NCBI GenBank assembly: GCA_963674805.2
Contig: CAXXNY010000026.1
Span: 310,001-374,000, forward strand
Reading direction: 5' to 3'
Source: CALMFG01 sp963674805
Lineage (GTDB): Bacteria > Bacillota > Clostridia > Christensenellales > CALMFG01
Length of the DNA stretch: 64,000 nt
The notes below the pieces were generated by a model. It was not told the DNA's origin and ran no database searches. It saw only the letters and a list, made by a program, of their open reading frames with translations. Of this stretch, positions 20,140 to 28,490 are shown piece by piece (position 1 is the first letter of the stretch; the number at the start of each line of letters is the position of its first letter). Made by a program: the position numbers and the translations under genes.

Positions 20140-21684
20140 TCAATGTTCTTCTATTTCAAACATCTCGTCATACATCGGTTTTAAGCGGCCGTACATTTTC
20201 TTATAGATACGCGAGAAAATCCGCTCGTATTTTTTATTGGCGTCCATATCCGGCATATAGGTTCCTGAAATATGCACCATCTTTTCCACTGCTTCATCAA
20301 AGGACTCGAATATGCCGAGCGCTTTGAATCCGACCATCGCAGCGCCCAGCCCGCTCGTTTCATGCGTCTGGACTTTTGATACCGGCCGGCCGAATATATC
20401 CGCCGTAATCTGGCAGATGTCCTCGCTCATCGATCCGCCGCCGGACAGCATCAGACTTTCTATTTCAACTTTTGATTTCTTTTCTATGGAATGTATCCCG
20501 TCTTTCAGTGCAAACCCGATCCCCTCAATAATCGCGCGATAAATATGGTACCGCGTATGCACGTCGGAAAATCCGATCATCGCACCTTTGGCTTCCGGGG
20601 CGTCCACGCTCGTGCCCCACAACGGCTGGAGTAATAGCCCGTTGCATCCGGGCGGAATTTCCCGCAGATGAGCGTTGAGGTAATCTTCCGGCTTCATACC
20701 CTGTTCTTTGGCAAGCGCCACTTCCATCTCGGCAAACTGCTCCTGGAACCAGGAGATCATCCAAAACCCTTTGAAAATCTGAATCTCGGGATTATACATA
20801 TCCGGAATGACCGCCGGGAAAGGCGGAATGAACGGAACGACTTCGAAATAACGTTTGGATGAAATCTGGACCGTGGCCTGTGAGCCAAGCGAAATCGCCG
20901 CTTTCTTTTCATCCAGGCATCCGGCGCCGAGCGTTTCGCATCCTTTATCCGAACCTGCCGGAATAAACGGCAGTCCTTCCGGCACACCGGTCGCTTCCGC
21001 GGCCGCCTTGCTGATTGTGCCGAGCACAGTCGCGGACGGAACCAGATCCGCCAGTTTTTCACGTTCGATTTGAAAAAACTGGGCTTTCAGCGCATAGGGT
21101 CCCTCCCATTCACGTGTCTTATAATTAAAGGGCATATGGCCGATTTGGTTGGCCGTGTTGTCTTTCAACATGCCGGTTATCCGGTAATTTAAATAGGTTG
21201 AAAGGTAAACGTATTTATATGTATTTTCCCAGACTTCGGGCTGGTGCCGCTGAACCCAGTGCGCCGGGCATTGTTTGTTCACGGCTACTGCCGTCCGGTA
21301 CATGCGTACCAGCTTTGTGATCAGCGTATATATGAACTTCATGGGTTTGTGTTCTTTTTGCTTTCGTTTATCCATCCACAGGATCGCGGGACGGAACGGC
21401 CTCAGCTTCTTATCCAAAAAGACAACGGTGTCTCGCTGGGTCGTCAGGCTCAGCCCTTCAATCCGGCTGAATGCTTCCGGATTATTCGCTTTAATCCGCT
21501 TTGCCACATCACAAAGGCTTTTCCAAAACGCATCCGCTTCCCGCTCTGCCCAGTTAGGTTTTGGACGGTCATAATCCGGGAAAACATGCTGTTCCTTTGC
21601 AATGGTATTCCCCTCTGTATCAAAGATGATGGCTTTAATACTCTGCGAACCGCAGTCAATCGACAAAATATATCTTTCTTCCAT
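20140..21684 (-). CDS. FGGY-family carbohydrate kinase
   Basis: About 514 residues from the ATG at 21684 (MEERYILSIDCGSQS); an ATG ten codons earlier is possible and neither has ideal spacing to GGTGGAG. The N-terminal phosphate-binding loop SIDCGSQSIKA and the C-terminal LSGGGSMSEDICQITADIFGR (adenosine loop and FGGY signature 2) are clear. Block 'FIPAGSDKGCETLG' is also typical. The family phosphorylates glycerol or sugars. Sequence details do not decide between glycerol, xylulose or another polyol. It is co-transcribed with the HXXEE protein. Confidence 0.85.
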   Translation of the reverse strand: MEERYILSIDCGSQSIKAIIFDTEGNTIAKEQHVFPDYDRPKPNWAEREADAFWKSLCDVAKRIKANNPEAFSRIEGLSLTTQRDTVVFLDKKLRPFRPAILWMDKRKQKEHKPMKFIYTLITKLVRMYRTAVAVNKQCPAHWVQRHQPEVWENTYKYVYLSTYLNYRITGMLKDNTANQIGHMPFNYKTREWEGPYALKAQFFQIEREKLADLVPSATVLGTISKAAAEATGVPEGLPFIPAGSDKGCETLGAGCLDEKKAAISLGSQATVQISSKRYFEVVPFIPPFPAVIPDMYNPEIQIFKGFWMISWFQEQFAEMEVALAKEQGMKPEDYLNAHLREIPPGCNGLLLQPLWGTSVDAPEAKGAMIGFSDVHTRYHIYRAIIEGIGFALKDGIHSIEKKSKVEIESLMLSGGGSMSEDICQITADIFGRPVSKVQTHETSGLGAAMVGFKALGIFESFDEAVEKMVHISGTYMPDMDANKKYERIFSRIYKKMYGRLKPMYDEMFEIEEH

Positions 21685-21765
21685 TGCTCCACCGCCAGAT
21701 AAAGTAATATCCATAAGATATCAAAGTATGCGTCGTTTTGCAACGCATGATGTAAATAATATCGG

Positions 21766-21794
21766 TTGTGAAAGCGAATTTGCGATGGTATAAT
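21766..21794 (+). promoter_or_regulatory. promoter of the HAD phosphatase gene
   Basis: TTGTGA (21766-21771), a 17-base spacer and a perfect TATAAT (21789-21794). Confidence 0.75.
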
Positions 21795-21836
21795 CACTTT
21801 AAATAAGGTTTAACATATAAATGAAGGAGAATGGAC

Positions 21837-22610
21837 TTGAAAGAACTTGAAGAGAAGAAGGGCTTTATATGCGACATGGACGGCGTGATCTATCACGGCA
21901 GCCGCCTTTTACCCGGCGCTAAAACCTTTGTGAACTGGCTGAAAAAAGAAAGTAAGGACTTTCTGTTTTTAACGAATAACTCCTCAAAAACCCGCAAGGA
22001 ACTCCAGCTAAAATTATCACAGCTGGGGATAGATGTTGAGGAGGACCATTTTTATACATCCGCGCTAGCAACCGCAAGTTTCTTAAAGCGGCAGTGCCCC
22101 GGCGGAAGCGCGTTTGTTATCGGCGATACCGGCCTGACCAATGCAATGTATAACGTCGGATTTTCAATGAACAATACCAACCCCGATTATGTGGTGCTCG
22201 GTGAAACGCGTTCTTATAATTATGAAATGCTGGAAACCGCAACCATGCTTGTCATGAACGGCGCAAAACTGATCGGATGTAATTTTGACACCACCGGCCC
22301 GGTGGACGGCGGCATCGCTCCCGCCACACGCGCGTTGATCTCGCCGATTGAAATGGCAACCGGCAAGAAAGCGTATTTTGTGGGCAAACCGAATCCGCTG
22401 ATGATGCGCCACGGGCTGAATATGCTCGGCGTTGATAACAAAGACGCGGTTATTATCGGCGACCGGATGGATACCGACATCGTTGCGGGGCTTGAGTCCT
22501 CCATCGATACCGTACTTGTCCTTTCCGGTGTCACCAGCCGGGAATCGATGCAGGAGTTCTCATACCGTCCGAAATATATCCTGGACGGCGTGGGCGATGT
22601 GATTAAGTAA
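21837..22610 (+). CDS. HAD-IIA phosphatase (NagD/AraL-like)
   Basis: About 257 residues. TTG at 21837 is preferred over ATG at 21831: the site AAGGAG (21824-21829) is only 1 base from the ATG but 7 from the TTG. All HAD motifs are visible: CDMDGVIYHG (I), LTNNSS (II), the Lys in GKPNP (III) and IGDRMDTDI (IV). The C2a cap of the NagD class sits between motifs II and III. Members remove phosphate from small sugar or nucleotide phosphates, often as damage control. The substrate is unknown. It is divergent from the FGGY kinase, so sugar-phosphate housekeeping is a reasonable guess. Confidence 0.88.
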   Translation: MKELEEKKGFICDMDGVIYHGSRLLPGAKTFVNWLKKESKDFLFLTNNSSKTRKELQLKLSQLGIDVEEDHFYTSALATASFLKRQCPGGSAFVIGDTGLTNAMYNVGFSMNNTNPDYVVLGETRSYNYEMLETATMLVMNGAKLIGCNFDTTGPVDGGIAPATRALISPIEMATGKKAYFVGKPNPLMMRHGLNMLGVDNKDAVIIGDRMDTDIVAGLESSIDTVLVLSGVTSRESMQEFSYRPKYILDGVGDVIK

Positions 22611-22644
22611 ATCTCAAGTGATTTGTTCCCAATTTAAAGGGTTA

Positions 22645-22673
22645 AAGCAGGGATGCTATCCTTGCTTTTTTTA
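22645..22673 (+). terminator. terminator of the HAD phosphatase gene
   Basis: A stem AAGCAGGGAT/ATCCTTGCTT with a 3-base loop (one G-U pair) followed by T7. Confidence 0.85.
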
Positions 22674-22782
22674 TTCAAAAAACAACAAATTTAGCACTTC
22701 CTTTTCTGATTAACTTTGTCTATAATGAGGCGAAAGCATATGCTTTTAAATTAATTTTGTATATTGAAAGTGAGGTATGAAG

Positions 22783-22935
22783 ATGTCTGATTACTCTGAT
22801 TTTAGCGATCGTTATGCCGATGATGATAATGAAATTGATGCTGAGTATGACGATAGGTTTCCGGATGAAGATTACGGCGACCCAATATACGAAGACGACG
22901 AAGACGATTATGATGACGAGGACGAGGACTTTTAG
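22783..22935 (+). CDS. 50-residue highly acidic small protein
   Basis: A short gene starting MSDYSDFSDRYADDDNEID and ending in a run of D/E with tyrosines (DDEDDYDDEDEDF). Over half of the residues are Asp or Glu, and there are only two Arg and no Lys. The ATG at 22783 has GAGG 7 bases upstream; a first ATG at 22777 is too close to it. TATAAT lies at 22721-22726, and a terminator at 22965-22998 closes the unit, so it has the marks of an independent gene. Acidic tails of this kind occur in the RNA polymerase delta subunit and DNA-mimic proteins. No function is assigned. Confidence 0.6.
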   Translation: MSDYSDFSDRYADDDNEIDAEYDDRFPDEDYGDPIYEDDEDDYDDEDEDF

Positions 22936-22964
22936 TCAACCGCTCAAAAATCAAAGCAGAAAAC

Positions 22965-22998
22965 AAAACCCCTGTAGTGTAATACAGGGGTTATTATT
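22965..22998. terminator. bidirectional terminator between acidic protein gene and lepA
   Basis: A perfect stem AACCCCTGTA/TACAGGGGTT with a 6-base loop. The flanks are A-rich on one side and T-rich on the other. Confidence 0.85.
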
Positions 22999-23000
22999 TA

Positions 23001-24803
23001 TTAATCGATTTTCAGTACGCTCATGAACGCTTCGCTCGGGACTTCCACCGATCCGATCTGGCGCATCTTCTTCTTGCCCTCTTTTTGCTTTTCCAGCAGT
23101 TTCTTCTTCCGCGTGATGTCCCCGCCGTAACACTTGGCGAGCACGTCTTTTCTTAAGGCCTTGACGGTTTCGCGAGCAATGATTTTCCCGCCGATCGCCG
23201 CCTGGATCGGGATTTCAAACATCTGGCGCGGAATCACGTTTTTCAGCTTTTCCGCAATGCTCCGGCCCTTGGCATACGCCTTATCCCTGTGGACAATCAG
23301 CGACAGTGCATCGCAGATTTCTCCGTTTAATAAAATGTCCAGCTTGACCAAATCGCTCTGCTGGTATCCTTTGATTTCATAATCCAATGACGCATAACCG
23401 CGCGTCTTGGACTTTAACGCGTCAAAGAAATCATAGATGATTTCATTCAATGGAAGCTCGTAGTGGATCTGTACACGCGTCTCTTCGAGATACTCCATAT
23501 TTTTAAATGTGCCCCGCCGGTCCTGGCACAGCTCCATGATACCGCCGACATAGGTTTCCGGCGTCATGATGTTGGCGTTAACGATCGGTTCCTCCAGATG
23601 GTCAACCTCCGCCATTGGCGGCAGGTTGGTCGGATTGGAGACCTCAATCATTTCGCCGTTATGCTTCATGACTTTATAGCTGACGCTGGGCGCCGTGGTC
23701 ACTAAATTTAAATCAAATTCACGTTCCAATCGCTCGGTGATGATTTCCATATGCAGCAATCCCAGAAATCCGCAGCGGAAACCGAAGCCGAGCGCTACCG
23801 ATGTTTCGGGTTCAAACAGCAATGATGCATCGTTCAGTTCCAGCCTTGCGAGCGCATCCCGTAAGTCATCATACTTTGCGCCGTCCGCCGGATAGATGCC
23901 GCAGAACACCATCGGCATCGCTTTTTTATACCCCGGTAAGGGTGTCGCAGTCGGATGAGCAGCGCTGGTGATCGTATCCCCCACGCGCGTGTCCGAAACA
24001 TTTTTAACGCTGGCCGCTATATAGCCCACATCCCCGGCTTTTAATCCTGACGTCGGAATCTGCCCCGGTGAAAAGACGCCGGTTTCGGTGACTTCAAATT
24101 TCTTTCCGGTCGCCATAAACTTGATCTCGTCGCCTTTTTTGACGGTTCCGTCAATCACGCGTACAAAGCTGATAGCGCCGCGGTAATTATCATAATAAGA
24201 GTCAAATACCAACGCTTTCAACGGCTGGTCAATGTCGCCCTTCGGGGCCGGCAGATACTTGGCGATTGCCTTTAAGACATCATCAATACCGACGCCTTCT
24301 TTTGCACTGATCTTTGGCGCATCCGATGTGTCCAGGCCCAGTACATCTTCGATTTCCCTACAGGTCTCCTCAACGCGCGCGCCTGGCAGGTCGATCTTAT
24401 TGATAACCGGCAGGATTTCAAGATCATTATCTAGCGCCAGATAAACGTTCGCCAATGTCTGCGCTTCTATTCCCTGGCTTGCATCCACGACTAAAATCGC
24501 GCCTTCACATGCCGCAAGACTGCGTGATACTTCATAGGTAAAGTCCACATGTCCCGGGGTGTCAATGAGGTTATAAATATATTCTTCGCCGTCAAGATGA
24601 TACAGCATCCGCACCGCTTGTGCCTTGATGGTGATGCCGCGCTCGCGTTCGATATCCATGGTGTCCAAAAGCTGTTCTTCCATGTCCCGGGACGCAACGG
24701 TCTCGGTCGTTTCGATCAGCCGGTCGGCCAGCGTAGATTTGCCGTGGTCGATATGCGCAATGATGCAAAAATTTCTGACGTGCTGTTGGTATGCGTTTGG
24801 CAT
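23001..24803 (-). CDS. lepA: elongation factor 4 (LepA GTPase)
   Basis: A 600-residue translational GTPase, the usual length. G1 is AHIDHGKSTLADR (about 17-29), G3 DTPGHVD and G4 NKIDLP. The LepA-specific C-terminal domain ends in 'KGKKKMRQIGSVEVPSEAF'-type sequence. LepA acts on ribosomes, favouring back-translocation or initiation-stage remodelling under ionic stress. It is monocistronic with a promoter at 24853-24882. In many Firmicutes lepA precedes hemN/hrcA; here it does not. Confidence 0.97.
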   Translation of the reverse strand: MPNAYQQHVRNFCIIAHIDHGKSTLADRLIETTETVASRDMEEQLLDTMDIERERGITIKAQAVRMLYHLDGEEYIYNLIDTPGHVDFTYEVSRSLAACEGAILVVDASQGIEAQTLANVYLALDNDLEILPVINKIDLPGARVEETCREIEDVLGLDTSDAPKISAKEGVGIDDVLKAIAKYLPAPKGDIDQPLKALVFDSYYDNYRGAISFVRVIDGTVKKGDEIKFMATGKKFEVTETGVFSPGQIPTSGLKAGDVGYIAASVKNVSDTRVGDTITSAAHPTATPLPGYKKAMPMVFCGIYPADGAKYDDLRDALARLELNDASLLFEPETSVALGFGFRCGFLGLLHMEIITERLEREFDLNLVTTAPSVSYKVMKHNGEMIEVSNPTNLPPMAEVDHLEEPIVNANIMTPETYVGGIMELCQDRRGTFKNMEYLEETRVQIHYELPLNEIIYDFFDALKSKTRGYASLDYEIKGYQQSDLVKLDILLNGEICDALSLIVHRDKAYAKGRSIAEKLKNVIPRQMFEIPIQAAIGGKIIARETVKALRKDVLAKCYGGDITRKKKLLEKQKEGKKKMRQIGSVEVPSEAFMSVLKID

Positions 24804-24852
24804 TGCTTCCTCCGTTATTCACTTGGGATAATATCCCGAACAAATCATGTAT

Positions 24853-24882
24853 ATCATACGAGACGAACGGGGCATTCGTCAA
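24853..24882 (-). promoter_or_regulatory. lepA promoter with an inverted repeat in its spacer
   Basis: Read leftward: TTGACG (24882-24877), an 18-base spacer and TATGAT (24858-24853). The spacer carries GACGAA-N7-TTCGTC (24862-24880), a perfect 6-bp inverted repeat that could bind a dimeric regulator. Confidence 0.6.
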
Positions 24883-24890
24883 TTAAAAAG

Positions 24891-24919
24891 TTTATCGCCG
24901 GAATGAAATATGATAAGAT
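24891..24919 (+). promoter_or_regulatory. promoter of the LUD-domain gene
   Basis: TTTATC (24891-24896), a 17-base spacer and TAAGAT (24914-24919). A modest match, divergent from the lepA promoter. Confidence 0.5.
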
Positions 24920-24951
24920 AGAAACCATTAAAAGCGAAAGGATTTTTCGTC

Positions 24952-25572
24952 ATGACCGACCTTCAGCTTACTGTGGACGCCTTGAATAAACGGCGGTTCA
25001 TCGCTAAAGCGTTTGAAACGATGAATGAGGCCAAGCAGGAGATTTTGGAATTAATCCGGACCAGTGAGAGTGTCAGTACGGGAAGCAGCGAAACGCTTCT
25101 GGACTGCGGGATTCTAAACGAACTGCAGTCCCGCGGGAATACAATGATCAGCCATTTGCTGACACCTCCCAAAGAAACGGAAGACCGTCTCGTCATCCGC
25201 CGTCAGGAGCTGCTTGCCGACTGGTATTTAACCTCAACGAATGCAGTGACAACCGGCGGAGATATTGTCAATATTGACGGCACGGGGAATCGTATCGCTG
25301 CTATGGTTTTTGGGCCGCCAAAGACGATTGTGCTCGCCGGAAAGAACAAGATTGTCCCGGAATCTGTTGATCCGGTAGAACGAATCAAACGCGATGCCTG
25401 CGGGAAAAACGCCCGAAGGGTTGGGTTTAAGCTTCCCTGCGCTTATGATGATACCTGCCATGACTGTAATAATGCCATGAGAATGTGCAGGGCAACCATG
25501 ACCATTACCCACCCCCCGTTCGGGAAAGAAGCTTTTTATGTTTTTCTTGTGAATGAAAATTGGGGCTATTAA
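24952..25572 (+). CDS. LUD-domain (LutC-like) protein
   Basis: A 206-residue protein of the LUD/DUF162 family. AAAGGA lies upstream of the ATG. The family block around 'SSETLLDCGILNEL' and 'DWYLTSTNAVTTGGDIVNIDGTGNR' is clear, followed by 'IVLAGKNKIV'. The C-terminus has a Cys pattern, KLPCAYDDTCHDCNNAMRMC, found in many stand-alone LUD proteins. Relatives include LutC of lactate oxidation, but no lutA/lutB is nearby, so a lactate role is not supported by context. Confidence 0.85.
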   Translation: MTDLQLTVDALNKRRFIAKAFETMNEAKQEILELIRTSESVSTGSSETLLDCGILNELQSRGNTMISHLLTPPKETEDRLVIRRQELLADWYLTSTNAVTTGGDIVNIDGTGNRIAAMVFGPPKTIVLAGKNKIVPESVDPVERIKRDACGKNARRVGFKLPCAYDDTCHDCNNAMRMCRATMTITHPPFGKEAFYVFLVNENWGY

Positions 25573-25598
25573 AAAAGAGGCGCTACGCCTCTTTTTTT
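25572..25598. terminator. bidirectional terminator after the LUD gene
   Basis: A stem AAAAGAGGCG/CGCCTCTTTT with a 3-base loop and T-tract. It also serves the leftward zinc-ribbon gene ending at 25603. Confidence 0.88.
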
Positions 25599-25602
25599 AT
25601 CA

Positions 25603-26754
25603 TTATCCGACATACCCGCCGCCGCCATTGGATGAAATCCATAGCGCAATCAGCGCCAGCACAGCCGCTCCGATTAAAATCGCCACAATCACCTTAAAGA
25701 CGCTGATCGGCGACTTGCCCTGAACTTCGCCCGTCTGGCCGTTGATATAGAAGTTGTACAGCTTGCCCCTGAACATGTACGCTGATATCCATACGGGCAG
25801 CAGCATGTGCTTATACGTTACATCATTATAACTCGTGTTGATATTGATTGTACCCACAACATCCGCAGAACGGAGGATGATGACATTGATATCGTTTCTG
25901 ATCCGCTGGCGAATCAAGTCCTTTGCACGTTCCCAGATTTTTTTAACGCCATTCTGGTACTTTTCCGCCGCAAAGCCCGCCAGATACTTCGGGTTATACA
26001 ATGTCAGTTCTTTTAAGTTAAATGGCTGAATCGCCGCAATCATCGGCTGGTCAATCTTTCCGCTGTCATTGACCAAGACGTCATCAAAAAACTTATTATA
26101 ATTCCCGGCAACCGGAAACCATCGAATTTTCTGAACCTGACGAGTCCGCATCTGCGGCCTGCCGTCTACCATGACAGTATAGCGCTGGGTCACATAATAG
26201 TAGTTCCCCGCCTGGCCGTTGTAATCCGAATACGTTTGGGTGTCATATGTCCAGTACGGAATATAAACGCCCTTAAACGTCTTGTCCATCTGATAGTCGC
26301 GCTTTAACGCCCGCGGCGCCCAGAAGCGTTTTGATACCCAGGTCTTAAAGAAATCCTTGGCCCGCTTTTTATCAATCTTAAACGGAATTACCGATTCCGG
26401 TTTGATTCCCGGAAGTTCATCCGTATCCACCACCTGCGGGCTGCCGCAAAAAGCGCACCGCGTGGAAATTTCGTTAAACTCCAATATGGTTTCGCCGCCG
26501 CAGTTGTTGCACCGGACCACACGGGTCTGCCCGCCCCAGTCTTGTGATGCGGATTCATCGACCGAAAAGAAATCTTTTTCTTCTATGGTTCCCCCTAAAG
26601 CCTCAATCGGATGCTCGCTGTTGCAGTATTCGCATTTCAGCATCTGGCTTTCGGGGTCAAAGACGGCCGTTCCGCCGCAGGACGGGCACTTAAAGCCTTC
26701 CGATTCCTGCACTTTCTTTTCGTCTTCCGGCGACCGAGTCTTATCTTCGCTCAT
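25603..26754 (-). CDS. zinc-ribbon membrane protein
   Basis: A 383-residue protein. Three CxxC pairs and a fourth knuckle form zinc ribbons near the N-terminus: CPSCGG and CEYC, then CNNCGG and CAFC. A central region rich in aromatic residues (IPYWTYDTQTYSDYNGQAG) and one C-terminal membrane helix (about 353-375) with a glycine-rich tail follow. This architecture is widespread in Firmicutes next to SPFH-domain proteins, as it is here (YdjG-like). In B. subtilis the YdjGHI proteins recruit PspA to the membrane. A role in membrane-stress platforms is inferred from that. Confidence 0.8.
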   Translation of the reverse strand: MSEDKTRSPEDEKKVQESEGFKCPSCGGTAVFDPESQMLKCEYCNSEHPIEALGGTIEEKDFFSVDESASQDWGGQTRVVRCNNCGGETILEFNEISTRCAFCGSPQVVDTDELPGIKPESVIPFKIDKKRAKDFFKTWVSKRFWAPRALKRDYQMDKTFKGVYIPYWTYDTQTYSDYNGQAGNYYYVTQRYTVMVDGRPQMRTRQVQKIRWFPVAGNYNKFFDDVLVNDSGKIDQPMIAAIQPFNLKELTLYNPKYLAGFAAEKYQNGVKKIWERAKDLIRQRIRNDINVIILRSADVVGTININTSYNDVTYKHMLLPVWISAYMFRGKLYNFYINGQTGEVQGKSPISVFKVIVAILIGAAVLALIALWISSNGGGGYVG

Positions 26755-26775
26755 GTCTGTTTCCCTTTCCCGTCA

Positions 26776-27825
26776 CTACTTCAGTTTTGCTCCGCATTCC
26801 GGGCAGAATTTCGCTGTGCCGTCGTGAGCGGCCCCGCATTGCGGACACGCAGCCGCGCCCTGTTTCGCGCCGCATTCCGGACAGTATTTGGTTCCCTTTG
26901 GAATCTGCGCACCGCATGCTGTGCACGCAGTCGTTGCCGCAGCCGCACCCGATGTATTCTGCGCGTTATTATTAAACACGCCCGCCATCATGTTGCCCAT
27001 CGCAGCGCCTGCGCCCATGCCGACGCCCGCTCCGGCCAGTCCGCCGCCTTCGTTGTTTGCGGCGTCCTTAATTGCCTGCGCTGTCTGGAACTGTGCGAAC
27101 TGCTGCATATCGCCGATAACGCCCATCTGCGTCTTGGCATCCATCATCTTTTCGACTTCTTCCGGGACCGAAACGTTCTGGATATAAAACGAAGTTAACG
27201 CAAGGCCGAACTCATCGAATACCGGCGCAAACTTTTCTTTCGCCGCCTGGCTGAGCTCGTCATAATTTGCCGCCATATCCAAAAGCGGAATACCCGATTC
27301 CGCGAGCACATCGGACAAACGGGATACCACCGCGTTTTTCAAATGCCCGGTAATATCAAAGGTGCTGTAAGAGGCACATGTGCCAAACACTTCTTTTAAG
27401 AAGGTGCCCGGATCTTCCACACGGAACGCATAGATGCCGTAGGAACGGACGCGTACCATGCCGAATTCTTTATCACGCATTGGTACCGGATTCGCCGTGC
27501 CGAATTTTTCATTTATAAACTGTTTGGTGCTGACAAAAAACACATCCACCTTAAACGGGGATTCGAATCCGTATTTCCAGGATTCAAGCTTGGTTAAGAT
27601 CGGCATGTTCTTTGTGGTCAGCTCGTGCCGGCCTGGGCCGTATACATCCGCAATTACACCTTCATTCACCAGTACCGCCGCCTGCGATTCACGCACAGTC
27701 AGCTGTGCGCCGTTTTTGATCGCTTTATCTTCATCGGGAAACTTATAGACCAATGTATCGGTCGTATTGTCCGTCCACTCGATAACATCAATAAATTCAC
27801 CTTTGATTAAATTACGAATTCCCAT
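26776..27825 (-). CDS. SPFH-domain protein with C-terminal zinc ribbons (YdjI-like)
   Basis: A 349-residue protein. Residues 1-240 form the SPFH/virion-core-protein-like domain (MGIRNLIKGEFIDVIEW, then 'VYGPGRHELTTKN' and 'VRVRSYGIYAFRVEDP'). A short coiled coil and Gly/Ala-rich linker follow. Two zinc ribbons close the protein: CTACG/CPECG and CPQCG/CPECG. It lies 21 bases upstream of the zinc-ribbon membrane protein in one operon. In B. subtilis the homologous pair organises a membrane microdomain with PspA; no pspA is seen here. Confidence 0.85.
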   Translation of the reverse strand: MGIRNLIKGEFIDVIEWTDNTTDTLVYKFPDEDKAIKNGAQLTVRESQAAVLVNEGVIADVYGPGRHELTTKNMPILTKLESWKYGFESPFKVDVFFVSTKQFINEKFGTANPVPMRDKEFGMVRVRSYGIYAFRVEDPGTFLKEVFGTCASYSTFDITGHLKNAVVSRLSDVLAESGIPLLDMAANYDELSQAAKEKFAPVFDEFGLALTSFYIQNVSVPEEVEKMMDAKTQMGVIGDMQQFAQFQTAQAIKDAANNEGGGLAGAGVGMGAGAAMGNMMAGVFNNNAQNTSGAAAATTACTACGAQIPKGTKYCPECGAKQGAAACPQCGAAHDGTAKFCPECGAKLK

Positions 27826-27942
27826 TCGCCTGCCTCCTTGTTATCTTTTTTATAAAGATCATCACTGATCTTTTGATTTGTCACGTTTTTTTAATCATAC
27901 CATATATTGATTTTGTTTTAAATTGATTTTGTTCGGATTTTG

Positions 27943-27970
27943 ACATAAAAAAAGCGCCGGTTAAGCGCTT
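27943..27970 (-). terminator. terminator of the icd-SEC-C operon
   Basis: Read leftward, AAGCGC/GCGCTT with a 7-base loop, then T7. Confidence 0.75.
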
Positions 27971-27983
27971 GATTCGATTATTT

Positions 27984-28481
27984 TTAGTTTGCGCCGCAGC
28001 ATTTTTTATACTTCTTGCCGCTGCCGCACGGACATGGGTCATTCCGCCCGATTTTATTGCTGACCGCCTGTTTGGATTCGCGCCATTCTTTTGCGATCTC
28101 TTTTCGCTTTTCTTCGGGCAGGACGCCATCCCATTCATCCAGTTTATAAAGCCAGGACGCTTTGGCCTCCAGCATATTAAAATACAGTTTTTCATAATCA
28201 ATCTCAAGTTTAAGCGGTGTACTATCTTTCATTTTTTCGAGATTGAGTTCTTTTTTAAGCGAGGTATTAATACCGTCCAAGAATCCGGTAAACACCACTG
28301 CATTCATCCCAAACTCATCCGCTAGCGTCGACAGTTTGCCTTCGTAGACGGTCTCGCTGTTCGCCAGTATCTTCCGGTAGTTCTCTTTTTCGGCTTCAAA
28401 ATAAGTATTCCAAAATTCCTTCTGCTCTTTTGGTTCCCGCTCCTGTTCGCAAGCCGCCTGCCATTCAGAAAATAAACTCAT
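27984..28481 (-). CDS. SEC-C metal-binding motif protein
   Basis: A 165-residue protein. The last 22 residues are the SEC-C zinc motif, GRNDPCPCGSGKKYKKCC (CxC...CC), as at the SecA C-terminus. The preceding part is helical and charged, with no recognised domain. It starts 9 bases after the icd stop and is probably co-transcribed. SEC-C proteins often contact the ribosome or SecB-like partners; the role here is unknown. Confidence 0.8.
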   Translation of the reverse strand: MSLFSEWQAACEQEREPKEQKEFWNTYFEAEKENYRKILANSETVYEGKLSTLADEFGMNAVVFTGFLDGINTSLKKELNLEKMKDSTPLKLEIDYEKLYFNMLEAKASWLYKLDEWDGVLPEEKRKEIAKEWRESKQAVSNKIGRNDPCPCGSGKKYKKCCGAN

Positions 28482-28490
28482 CCGGTTCTC

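Noticed and set aside
27881..28207. 108-codon frame overlapping the SEC-C gene
   Set aside because: It is out of frame with the gene that carries the intact SEC-C motif and runs through its terminator.
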